DNA from: Nocardia sp.
Lineage (GTDB): Bacteria > Actinomycetota > Actinomycetes > Mycobacteriales > Mycobacteriaceae
Length of the DNA: 5,307 bases
Direction: 5' to 3'
NCBI GenBank assembly: GCA_013361595.1
Contig: JABFXT010000079.1
Coordinates: forward strand, 1-5,307
In this document: in pieces, positions 1-5,307 of the stretch
Layout of the letters: each line of letters begins with the position of its first letter
How positions within the stretch are numbered: the stretch's first letter is position 1
The notes under the pieces: generated by a model
What the model saw: only the letters and a program-made list of their open reading frames with translations
Told to the model about the DNA's origin: nothing
The model's database searches: none
Position numbers and translations under genes: made by a program

Positions 1-75
1 GTGCGGCCCGGAGCCCCCGGCGGGTTGTCCGACCGGAAACGGGCCGGGGAAGGTGGGTTGACGCCTGTCCGCGCC

Positions 76-79
76 GAGG
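76..79 (+). promoter_or_regulatory. Possible ribosome-binding site for the GTG-90 start
   Basis: GAGG lies 10 nt before GTG 90, a slightly long spacing. A competing signal, AGGA at 107-110, sits 9 nt before GTG 120. The two cannot be separated on this evidence, so the site supports but does not decide the start. Confidence 0.3.
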
Positions 80-89
80 TCACACCGGA

Positions 90-995
90 GTGCCCGCCGG
101 ATCAGTAGGATCGGCTCCCGTGGTCGAGTATCTGCCCCCGCCACGAATATTGCTGACCGGCCTGACCATGGTCGAGTCGGCCAGGTGGCACGACGGCCGG
201 TTGTGGTTCGCCCACTGGGGTGCGGGGGAGGTACTCGCCGTCGATGTGGAGGGCCGGGTCGAGAAGATGGCGGACGGCCCGCGCATGATGGGCTGGGCCG
301 TCGACTGGTTGCCCGACGGCCGTCTGATCACCACCGGGCCGACGGTCACCCGGCACGAATCCCACGGTCAGTCGGTCGTGCATCGCGCGCGGGGCGGTAA
401 CGAGATCGTGATCGATCCGCACGGGCATATGTACGTCGACGGCTTCGATTTCGATTTCCTCGGCGGTGGCGCCCCGGAGCCGGGCTGGATCGACCTGGTC
501 GCGCCCGACGGATCCTCGCGCCGAGTCGCCGGTGACCTCGAATTCCCCAACGGAATGGTCGTGACGCCGGACGGGGCCACGCTGGTCGTGGCCGAATCGT
601 TCGCCGGCCGGCTCACGGCTTTCGATATCGGCGACGACGGCTCGCTCACCGGGCGCCGGGTGTGGGCCCGCGGCCTGGGACCGGACGGTATCTGTATCGA
701 TTCGGAATCGGGTATCTGGGCGCAGACCGCCGACACCGCCGCGCATTCGGATGATCCGCGGGCTCCCGCCGGGGCGTGTGTCCGCGTGCTGGAGGGCGGC
801 GAGATCACCCACCGCGTCGAGACCGAACTCGCGTGCTTCGCCTGCGCGCTGGGTGGTCCCGGCGGCCGGACCCTGTTCCTGCTCTGCAACGAGTTCGAGG
901 GGGTGGACCGGATGGCGGCGGTGCAGGCGCGCCGGTCGGCGACGATCTATGTGACAGAAGCACCGGTCCGGGGGGCCGGATCGGACCGGCGGTGA
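90..995 (+). CDS. SMP-30/gluconolactonase/LRE-like hydrolase
   Basis: A 301-residue protein of the SMP-30/gluconolactonase six-bladed beta-propeller family, whose members are metal-dependent lactonases or esterases; the substrate cannot be told from sequence. Family features in order: an LLTGL...VES-ARWHDGRLWF opening (about residues 21-40), GGNEIVID (102-109), EFPNGMVVTPDG (151-162), AESFAGRLTAFDI (168-180) and GPDGICID (197-204). The expected metal and substrate residues appear to be E29, N104, N154 and D199, so the site looks intact. There is no signal peptide or membrane segment, so it is probably cytoplasmic. The start is uncertain: GTG at 90 has GAGG at 76-79, while GTG at 120 gives a protein opening with VEYLPPP, which fits relatives as I remember them. 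The frame is open back to the window edge, but residues encoded before 90 look unlike protein. The gene converges with the kinase-regulator on the other strand. Family is confident, exact reaction is not. Confidence 0.9.
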   Translation: MPAGSVGSAPVVEYLPPPRILLTGLTMVESARWHDGRLWFAHWGAGEVLAVDVEGRVEKMADGPRMMGWAVDWLPDGRLITTGPTVTRHESHGQSVVHRARGGNEIVIDPHGHMYVDGFDFDFLGGGAPEPGWIDLVAPDGSSRRVAGDLEFPNGMVVTPDGATLVVAESFAGRLTAFDIGDDGSLTGRRVWARGLGPDGICIDSESGIWAQTADTAAHSDDPRAPAGACVRVLEGGEITHRVETELACFACALGGPGGRTLFLLCNEFEGVDRMAAVQARRSATIYVTEAPVRGAGSDRR

Positions 996-996
996 T

Positions 997-1025
997 CGTC
1001 GCCGCCGCGATCCGCGACGGTGGCG
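997..1025 (+). terminator. GC-rich hairpin directly after the SMP-30-like gene
   Basis: The arms at 997-1009 and 1013-1025 can form a 13-position stem around a 3-nt ATC loop, with one A-C mismatch (1005/1017) and two G-T pairs. It starts 2 nt after the TGA stop at 993-995, where an intrinsic terminator or 3'-end stabilising hairpin would sit. No T-run follows, as is common for candidate terminators in high-GC actinobacteria. It was found by eye; no folding energy was calculated. Confidence 0.45.
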
Positions 1026-1113
1026 GGGCGGCCCGGCAGCCGATCCGGCCGATGCCGGGGCGCGGGCGGCCGACCCGGCGTAACGCGGTGCTCCCGTGTG
1101 CGATCTCCCCGGT

Positions 1114-1209
1114 ATGGAATTCATCCTGGTCGCACTCGCGGTGGCTTATATCGCGGTCACCGATTTTCTCGGCGTAGTCGCGCAGGCCCTGGGCTCGGCC
1201 GGCCGGTAG
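1114..1209 (+). CDS. Possible 31-aa single-pass membrane micropeptide
   Basis: ATG at 1114 opens a 31-codon frame ending at TAG 1207-1209. The product starts MEFILVALAVAYIAV, runs through TDFLGVVAQAL and ends in a short GSAGR tail. Residues 3-15 are an almost unbroken hydrophobic stretch, and the next hydrophobic run brings it close to one membrane-spanning helix with an Arg-terminated end. About three quarters of codons end in G or C, as in nearby genes. GTG at 1096 in the same frame would give 37 residues; an in-frame TAA at 1081 limits the upstream extent. No convincing ribosome-binding site precedes either start, and I know no family for it. Small membrane peptides such as KdpF are similar in size, but the sequence does not match those I remember. 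It could be chance in a convergent gap. Confidence 0.27.
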   Translation: MEFILVALAVAYIAVTDFLGVVAQALGSAGR

Positions 1210-1224
1210 CTCCGGACCGCTGTA

Positions 1225-4200
1225 TCAGCGCTGCGCGCTCTCCACGACCCAGGCCGCGATCTGGGCGCGTGAGGTGAACCCGAGCTTGGTGAGGATGTTC
1301 TCCACATGGCCCTGGGCGGTGCGCTGCGAGATCACCAGTTTGGTCGCGATCTGCTTGTTGCTGAGCCCCCGGGCGACCAGGTCGGCGACCTGACGCTCCC
1401 GCTTGGTGAGCTTCGGTGCCCGGTCGGCGGCCGCACCGCTCACCGCGCCGACCGACTCACCGAGCGCGTAGGCGACGGCGGCGTCCATGCCCATGGTCCG
1501 CCCTTGTTGGTGGGCCGCGTCGTATCGGCGGTCGCCCAGGGCCGCGCGGGCGTCACGTTCGCATTCTTCGTGGAACCCCGCCATATTGTGGAAGACGGTC
1601 GTCACCCGCGCACCGGCCGGCCACATTCCCTGCGCGGCGCCCATCAGGATCGCGGCGCGTTCGGCTTCCGCGCGCATATCGACGATCCACGCCAGCCCTT
1701 CCAGGCAGAACATATTGATCACGCTGCTGTTCAGTCCACTGTTGACCCGTAACGCCTCCTCCAGCAGTTGCCGGGCCCGGACCCGGTCGCCGTCGCGCCA
1801 GACCGCGACCCCCACACCCCGCAGGGACGCCGCGCGATGCAGCACCTCGTGACACGGTTCGGTGACCGCGAGGACCTGACGGTAGTAGTCACGTGCGCGG
1901 TCGGTATCCCCGCTCAGTTCGTGTGCCCACCCGAGCAGCGTGAGCGCGCTCATGCGCAATCTGCTGGCCGGATCCGTTTCGGTGAGCGCCACGGCACGCT
2001 CGAAACGCTCCGGGGCGGCGGCGGCGTCGCCGCGCGACAGGGCGAAGAGGCCTTCGGCGTACGCGATCCGCGCCCGGCTCATCGGCGCGGCCGCGGGGCC
2101 GGCGAGATTGTGTGCCGCCGCCAGATCGTCGGCCGCCGTACCGAATTCGCCATGCTGCGCGGCGAGGCCACCCGCGGCGCAGAGCGCATCGATCCGGCCG
2201 GGTACCGAATTCCAGCCGGACCGGGCCAGTACCCGGCGCAGCCACGATCGGCCCTCATTGTAGAGGCCGCGGAAGTTCCAGAATTCGTAGAGCGCTGCGG
2301 CGGTGCGCAATCCGGAATCGGCCGCGCCCTCGGCATCGTCGGCCAGGGAGTATTCGAGCGCCTCGCGCAGATTGGGTTGTTCGCGGGTCAGCCGGCCGAT
2401 CCAGTTCGGTTGTTCCGCGCTGATCCAACCGGCCGCCGCCTTCGCACACAGCCGTTCGTACCACTCGTAATGCCGCCGGCTCAGCTCCCGGTCCCGGCCG
2501 GCCTCCTGCAACTTCTGCCGCCCGTAATCGCGTAACGTCTCCAGCATCCGGAAGCGGACCGCGGTGCCGGATTCCTCGCGGATCAGAATGGACTTGTCCA
2601 CCAGCGAGGACAGCACGTCGAGCACACTGTGTGGCCCGGGATCGATAGCGCAGATGTCCTCGACCGCGTCGATCTCGCAGGTTCCGGCGAATACCGAGAG
2701 CTGCGTCCACAACTGTTGCTCGGCGGGACTGCAGAGGTCGTAACTCCAGTCCATGCACAGGCGCAGAGTCTGCTGGCGTGGCGGGGAGGTGCGGCTGGAC
2801 CGGGTCAGCACCGGGTTGTGGATATCGATGCGCTCAAGGATCTGCTGCGGTGTCATGGTCCGTAGCCGGGCGGCGGCCAGCTCGATGGCCAGGGGCAGAC
2901 CGTCGAGCCGGGCGCAGATCCGCGCCACCGCGCTCTTGTTGTCCTCATCGATCTCGAATCCCGGTACGGCGGCGGCCGCGCGTTCGGCGAACAGGGTCAC
3001 CGCGTCGAACCGGGGCAGGCCGAGCAGCGAGGGTTCCCGGCCCGGATCGGGAACCTTCAGCGGTGCCACCCGGAGCACCGCCTCGCCGGCGATATTCAAC
3101 GGTTCGCGACTGGTGGCCAGGATGCGTAGCCCCGCGCAGCCCTGCAGCAGGGCCTCGTCCAGCTCCGCGACGGCATCGACCAGTTGCTCGCAGTTGTCGA
3201 GCACCAGCAATGTCTCACGCGGGCACAGCTGCTCCACCAGTACATCGAGCAGCGGCCGTCCCGCTTCGTCACGTACCCCGACCGCGGCGGCCACCACATC
3301 GACCAGGATCGCGGGATCGGACACGTCGGTGAGGTCGACCAGCCACACCCCGTCGGCGTAATCCCGGCCGACCTGCGACGCGACCCGCATCGCCAGCCGC
3401 GTCTTGCCCACACCTCCGGTTCCGGTCAAGGTGACCATCCGAGCGTTCGCCAGCAGATTCTTCACCTCGGCGACCTCGGAGCGGCGGTTCACCATACTCG
3501 TCAGCTCGAGTGGGAGATTCCCGGTCTGCCCCGGTCCGATCGGTTTGCGCTGTGCCGGTATCCCCGGCCGGTCCGTAGGCTGCTCGCGGGCGGGCCGGTC
3601 CTGCAGTGCCATATCGTCGACCGGGTATCCGTGCCGCACCTGCAGCTCCCGGATGGCTTCCCCCAGCGCGGCCGCGGACGGCCGGGCCCGGCTGTCCCGG
3701 TTCATCGCCGATTCCACCAGATCGCTGACATCGGCGGCCACCCCGCTGTCGCGCAGATCCGGCAGCGGCTGGGTGGTGATCCGCAGGAACTGGGTCACCA
3801 TCTTCTCGCCGCTGCGTCGTTCGAAGGCCGCGTGGCCGGTGAGCGCGCAGAACATGGTGGCGCCCAGTCCGTAGACGTCGGCGCTGGGCGTGGGTGGTTC
3901 CCCCTCGAGCACCTCGGGCGCGGTGAACGCCGGCGATCCGGTCACCGTGCCGGCCGCGGTACGGAAGCCGCCCGCGATATGCGCGATCCCGAAATCGGTC
4001 AGTGCGGGCTCACCGTAGTCGGTGAGCAGGATATTGCCCGGTTTCACATCACGGTGCACGACTCCGAGCCGGTGTGCGCTCTCCAGTGCTCCCGCGATCT
4101 TCACGCCGATCTGCAGCACGTTCTCGGCGGTGAGCGGGCCGTGGTCCCGGATCCAGGTGTCGAGCGAGCCGAGTGGATAGAACGGAGTCACGAGATACGG

Positions 4201-4494
4201 CCGGCCCCGGGCGGTGATGCCCTCCTCCAGGACGGTGACGATATTCGGATGCCCGGTCAATCGGCCCATGGCACGTTGTTCCCGCGCGAACCGGGCCCGG
4301 TTGTCCTCGTCGGACTCCGCGGTCAGCAGCTTCACCGCGACCGTGCGATCGAGGGGTTCCTGGACGCAGCGGTAGACGACTCCGAAACCGCCGCGGCCCA
4401 CCTCGGCCGCCTCCTCGAAACCGACGGCATCGAGTTCCGTCGCGACGGTCATGCTCGACTCGCGTCGGGTGCGTACCGGGTCTTCGCCGCTCAT
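1225..4494 (-). CDS. PknK-like Ser/Thr kinase fused to NB-ARC/TPR/LuxR regulator
   Basis: A 1089-residue signalling protein that probably phosphorylates Ser/Thr and binds DNA. Kinase (about 28-285): G-loop GRGGFG (33-38), VAVK Lys55, helix-C Glu72, HRDVKPGN (147-154, catalytic Asp149), DFG (167-169) and APE (192-194); activation-loop Thr179, Thr183 and Thr185 are candidate phosphosites. All catalytic residues are present. A Pro/Arg/Gln-rich linker (about 290-328) follows. The NTPase (about 330-560) has Walker A GTGGVGKT (358-365), Walker B LLVLDN (429-434), sensor-like ATSREPL (460-466) and GLPLA (532-536), an NB-ARC/AfsR-like set. A winged-helix-like part (about 575-660, RMLETLRDYGR) and TPR-like helices (about 670-1010) precede a LuxR/NarL HTH (1029-1085, LTKRERQV, GLSNKQIA, SQRTAQGHVE). 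No membrane helix is seen, so it is cytoplasmic. The N-terminus and kinase resemble Mycobacterium tuberculosis PknK as I remember it (GRGGFGVVYRCVQ, ERRSGE), but PknK continues into a MalT-type NTPase. The start at 4494 is preferred because the DP..TRR segment before the kinase also occurs in PknK; ATG at 4452 is the alternative. Neither has a strong ribosome-binding site. Targets unknown. Confidence 0.95.
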   Translation of the reverse strand: MSGEDPVRTRRESSMTVATELDAVGFEEAAEVGRGGFGVVYRCVQEPLDRTVAVKLLTAESDEDNRARFAREQRAMGRLTGHPNIVTVLEEGITARGRPYLVTPFYPLGSLDTWIRDHGPLTAENVLQIGVKIAGALESAHRLGVVHRDVKPGNILLTDYGEPALTDFGIAHIAGGFRTAAGTVTGSPAFTAPEVLEGEPPTPSADVYGLGATMFCALTGHAAFERRSGEKMVTQFLRITTQPLPDLRDSGVAADVSDLVESAMNRDSRARPSAAALGEAIRELQVRHGYPVDDMALQDRPAREQPTDRPGIPAQRKPIGPGQTGNLPLELTSMVNRRSEVAEVKNLLANARMVTLTGTGGVGKTRLAMRVASQVGRDYADGVWLVDLTDVSDPAILVDVVAAAVGVRDEAGRPLLDVLVEQLCPRETLLVLDNCEQLVDAVAELDEALLQGCAGLRILATSREPLNIAGEAVLRVAPLKVPDPGREPSLLGLPRFDAVTLFAERAAAAVPGFEIDEDNKSAVARICARLDGLPLAIELAAARLRTMTPQQILERIDIHNPVLTRSSRTSPPRQQTLRLCMDWSYDLCSPAEQQLWTQLSVFAGTCEIDAVEDICAIDPGPHSVLDVLSSLVDKSILIREESGTAVRFRMLETLRDYGRQKLQEAGRDRELSRRHYEWYERLCAKAAAGWISAEQPNWIGRLTREQPNLREALEYSLADDAEGAADSGLRTAAALYEFWNFRGLYNEGRSWLRRVLARSGWNSVPGRIDALCAAGGLAAQHGEFGTAADDLAAAHNLAGPAAAPMSRARIAYAEGLFALSRGDAAAAPERFERAVALTETDPASRLRMSALTLLGWAHELSGDTDRARDYYRQVLAVTEPCHEVLHRAASLRGVGVAVWRDGDRVRARQLLEEALRVNSGLNSSVINMFCLEGLAWIVDMRAEAERAAILMGAAQGMWPAGARVTTVFHNMAGFHEECERDARAALGDRRYDAAHQQGRTMGMDAAVAYALGESVGAVSGAAADRAPKLTKRERQVADLVARGLSNKQIATKLVISQRTAQGHVENILTKLGFTSRAQIAAWVVESAQR

Positions 4495-4536
4495 CGGGCG
4501 AATGCGACCTGTCGAATACGATTGTGGGAACCGGCT

Positions 4537-4564
4537 GGCATACGCGTCCCTCTCGCCACCTCAA
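4537..4564 (-). promoter_or_regulatory. Weak promoter candidate for the kinase-LuxR gene
   Basis: Read on the minus strand, TTGAGG (4559-4564) and TATGCC (4537-4542) are separated by 16 nt, a loose match to -35 and -10 hexamers of a housekeeping sigma factor. Transcription would start about 35 nt before the ATG at 4494. The match is imperfect and such pairs arise by chance. Confidence 0.22.
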
Positions 4565-4593
4565 CTGTATCGCCGGGACAACTCGGCGGCGAC

Positions 4594-4606
4594 ACCGATG
4601 ATCGGT
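4594..4606. promoter_or_regulatory. Perfect 6-1-6 inverted repeat, possible operator
   Basis: ACCGAT and ATCGGT flank a single G at 4600, a perfect 13-bp dyad in the gap upstream of the kinase-LuxR gene. It lies about 30 bp upstream of the weak -35 candidate, a place that would suit an activator. A dyad this short with a 1-nt centre suits a dimeric DNA-binding protein better than an RNA hairpin. Whether the regulator itself binds here is a guess. Confidence 0.35.
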
Positions 4607-4607
4607 A

Positions 4608-4624
4608 GCGGGACGATCGCCCGC
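4608..4624 (-). terminator. Hairpin after the DUF35 gene, possible terminator
   Basis: GCGGG (4608-4612) and CCCGC (4620-4624) can pair around a 7-nt loop. On the minus strand the hairpin begins 8 nt after the DUF35 stop (4633-4635), so it could end that transcript before the kinase gene. The stem is only 5 bp and there is no T-run. Confidence 0.28.
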
Positions 4625-4632
4625 CCGGTGAC

Positions 4633-5040
4633 TCACTCCACCGGGACTGCCTGCGGGGCATTGATCGCGAAAACCGGGAAGCGGTCGCCGCGCGGCGGAG
4701 CCTGGAATCGCACGCGGACCGGCCGGCGCCCGGCCCGCGGCGGTTCCCCGTCGATCATCGTGTACACCCACGGACCCTCGTCGAGTTCCACGATCGCGAT
4801 CATCGATTTCGCCGGTTCGGCGCCCGGTGCGCAGGTCACCATCCGCCAGCACACGATGGACCCGCTGCCGGTCGCGGGGACATGCTCGTAATCGTCGCAC
4901 CGGCAGGCCGAGCATCGGGTGACCGGTGGCGCGAAGAGCGTGCTACAGCTTCCGCACCGGCGGATCATCAGTGCCGCCTCGGTGCATTCCGCATTCATAT
5001 CGCCGCACTTCTGGATGTCTTCGGGATTCCACTCGTGCAT
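4633..5040 (-). CDS. Zn-ribbon/OB-fold protein, DUF35 family
   Basis: A 135-residue protein with the two-part layout of the DUF35 (rubredoxin-like zinc ribbon plus OB-fold) family. The zinc ribbon is C29-G-S-C32 with C43-S-A-C46, preceded by the typical basic RRCGSC lead and followed by an OB-fold-like region (about 55-127) containing the strand patterns IAIVELDEGPWVYT, RPVRVRF and FPVFAI. Family members commonly associate with thiolase-like or acyl-CoA-processing enzymes and are often encoded beside them; ChsH2-type proteins in steroid side-chain breakdown are an example. No such partner is in this window, so the substrate is unknown. There is no signal peptide or membrane segment. The start is supported by GAGGG 5 nt upstream; Met15 is an alternative that would keep the zinc ribbon whole. 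Extra cysteines (C12, C19, C48, C64, C70) are more than I would expect for such a short protein. The gene is co-directional with the kinase-regulator, 138 bp upstream, probably transcribed separately. Confidence 0.88.
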   Translation of the reverse strand: MHEWNPEDIQKCGDMNAECTEAALMIRRCGSCSTLFAPPVTRCSACRCDDYEHVPATGSGSIVCWRMVTCAPGAEPAKSMIAIVELDEGPWVYTMIDGEPPRAGRRPVRVRFQAPPRGDRFPVFAINAPQAVPVE

Positions 5041-5045
5041 TACTG

Positions 5046-5050
5046 CCCTC
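5046..5050 (-). promoter_or_regulatory. Ribosome-binding site of the DUF35 gene
   Basis: GAGGG on the minus strand ends 5 nt before the ATG at 5038-5040. It is the best Shine-Dalgarno match at any start in the window and decides in favour of the full 135-residue product over Met15. Confidence 0.6.
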
Positions 5051-5090
5051 GATGTGCTGGTGCCGATTGGTTCGATTCCAGGGTCGGATA

Positions 5091-5111
5091 CCGGGCGCCG
5101 GGGCGCGCCGG
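5091..5111. other. Near-palindromic GC hairpin in the DUF35 leader
   Basis: The arms 5091-5098 and 5103-5111 can pair over 8 positions with one bulged G (5107) and a CGGG tetraloop (5099-5102). If DUF35 transcription starts near 5118, this would be the first structure in its leader RNA. Chance is possible at this GC content. Confidence 0.3.
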
Positions 5112-5124
5112 TCGAACGGCCCGG

Positions 5125-5130
5125 GGTATA
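5125..5130 (-). promoter_or_regulatory. Possible -10 element for the DUF35 gene
   Basis: TATACC on the minus strand lies in the only clearly AT-rich patch of the window (about 5127-5150), which includes TTCGAA and AATAAT. Transcription from it would start near 5118 and give a leader of about 78 nt. No good -35 hexamer is placed 16-18 nt upstream. The patch could also serve a plus-strand gene. Confidence 0.25.
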
Positions 5131-5168
5131 CCTGTTTTCGAATAATTGCTGGTCAGAGCGGTGCGGAT

Positions 5169-5307
5169 ATGGCTCCGGACCGGTCTGTGGGAGTGACCGA
5201 GGCCATGATCGACCCGTGCGGGTGTGGATGCGCGCGGGCGCCCGGCCGGTTCCCGGAGCGCGGACTCGATGGTTCGAGCGGCCCGGTTCGTCACGCCGAG
5301 CCCTTTG
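5169..5307 (+). CDS. Possible partial gene running off the right edge
   Basis: A plus-strand frame from ATG 5169 stays open to the window end, 46 complete codons. Other starts in frame are GTG 5187, GTG 5193 and ATG 5205; GGGAG at 5189-5193 lies 11 nt before ATG 5205, and no start has a clearly good ribosome-binding site. From 5193 on, roughly 80 percent of codons end in G or C, as in the real genes nearby. The visible protein has a DPCGCGC cysteine cluster followed by Arg/Gly/Pro-rich sequence. I recognise no family. The minus strand is also open here (5040-5294), but its codons look less gene-like. Genuine coding is uncertain until the sequence beyond the edge is read. Confidence 0.22.
   Translation, partial: MAPDRSVGVTEAMIDPCGCGCARAPGRFPERGLDGSSGPVRHAEPF

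Noticed and set aside
1..108. Plus-strand frame open from the window edge to TAG 106-108, possible tail of an upstream gene
   Set aside because: The 35 visible residues are Gly/Pro/Arg-rich without pattern. The left edge is too short to support a gene end, and the frame would overlap the hydrolase start.
102..1124. 340-codon minus-strand open frame opposite the SMP-30-like gene
   Set aside because: The product is Arg/Pro/Gly/Ala-rich and unlike any family, while the plus strand carries a complete set of SMP-30 motifs.
1114..1209. KdpF-like subunit
   Set aside because: The size is similar, but the sequence does not match KdpF as I remember it and no kdpA, kdpB or kdpC is nearby.
1227..1239. 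AGCGC-TGC-GCGCT hairpin as terminator of the kinase-LuxR gene
   Set aside because: It lies inside the last codons of the gene, has only 5 bp and no T-run. Such short GC dyads are frequent here.
1225..4494. Quorum-sensing pair: LuxR regulator plus lactonase-like neighbour
   Set aside because: The LuxR part is only the C-terminal HTH and there is no acyl-homoserine-lactone-binding domain. The SMP-30-like enzyme is not of a known quorum-quenching lactonase type, and the two genes are convergent rather than co-transcribed.
3184..4608. 474-codon plus-strand open frame opposite the kinase region
   Set aside because: It lies antisense to the conserved kinase and NTPase motifs and encodes His/Arg/Gly/Pro-rich sequence with no fold pattern. 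Long antisense frames are expected opposite genes with high third-position GC.
4049..4915. 288-codon minus-strand frame overlapping the kinase start and the DUF35 gene
   Set aside because: It is out of frame with both well-supported genes on the same strand and is dominated by Arg, Gly and Pro.
5040..5294. 84-codon minus-strand frame upstream of the DUF35 gene
   Set aside because: Its composition is Arg/Pro/Ala/Ser-rich with less biased third positions, it spans the AT-rich promoter-like patch and it starts at a GTG without a ribosome-binding site.

Overview
The window is very GC-rich DNA with strongly GC-biased third codon positions. Its protein families point to a mycolic-acid actinobacterium, with Nocardia or a close relative as the best guess: a PknK-like Ser/Thr kinase joined to a LuxR-type regulator, an actinobacterial SMP-30/gluconolactonase-like protein, and a DUF35 zinc-ribbon/OB-fold protein. 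This placement comes from remembered family resemblance, not from a search. I see no rRNA, tRNA, CRISPR array, insertion sequence or phage gene.

Layout, left to right. Bases 1-89 (or 1-119) are leader DNA with no gene I can support. A plus-strand SMP-30/LRE-like hydrolase follows (start at 90 or 120, stop 993-995), and a long GC hairpin begins 2 nt after its stop. The gap 996-1224 separates this gene from the convergent kinase-regulator. It holds the hairpin and a possible 31-codon membrane micropeptide (1114-1209, plus). The minus-strand gene at 1225-4494 fills 62 percent of the window. It encodes one 1089-residue protein with a complete Ser/Thr kinase, an NB-ARC/AfsR-like NTPase, TPR-like repeats and a C-terminal LuxR/NarL helix-turn-helix. 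Its upstream gap (4495-4632) carries a hairpin just past the next gene's stop, a perfect 6-1-6 inverted repeat and a weak promoter candidate. The minus-strand gene at 4633-5040 is the DUF35-type protein, with a good ribosome-binding site. The last 267 bases hold a GC hairpin, a short AT-rich island and a possible plus-strand reading frame running off the right edge.

How the parts may relate. The kinase-NTPase-LuxR protein looks like a complete signalling chain in one polypeptide: a kinase input, an NTP-driven switch, a TPR scaffold and a DNA-binding output. Its target genes cannot be read from the window. The 6-1-6 inverted repeat upstream of its own start is the only operator candidate. The DUF35 protein probably partners a thiolase-like or acyl-CoA enzyme encoded outside the window. 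The SMP-30-like protein is probably an independent metabolic hydrolase. Nothing here amounts to a clearly new system. The items most worth checking are the kinase/LuxR domain combination, the micropeptide, and the structured DNA upstream of the regulator.
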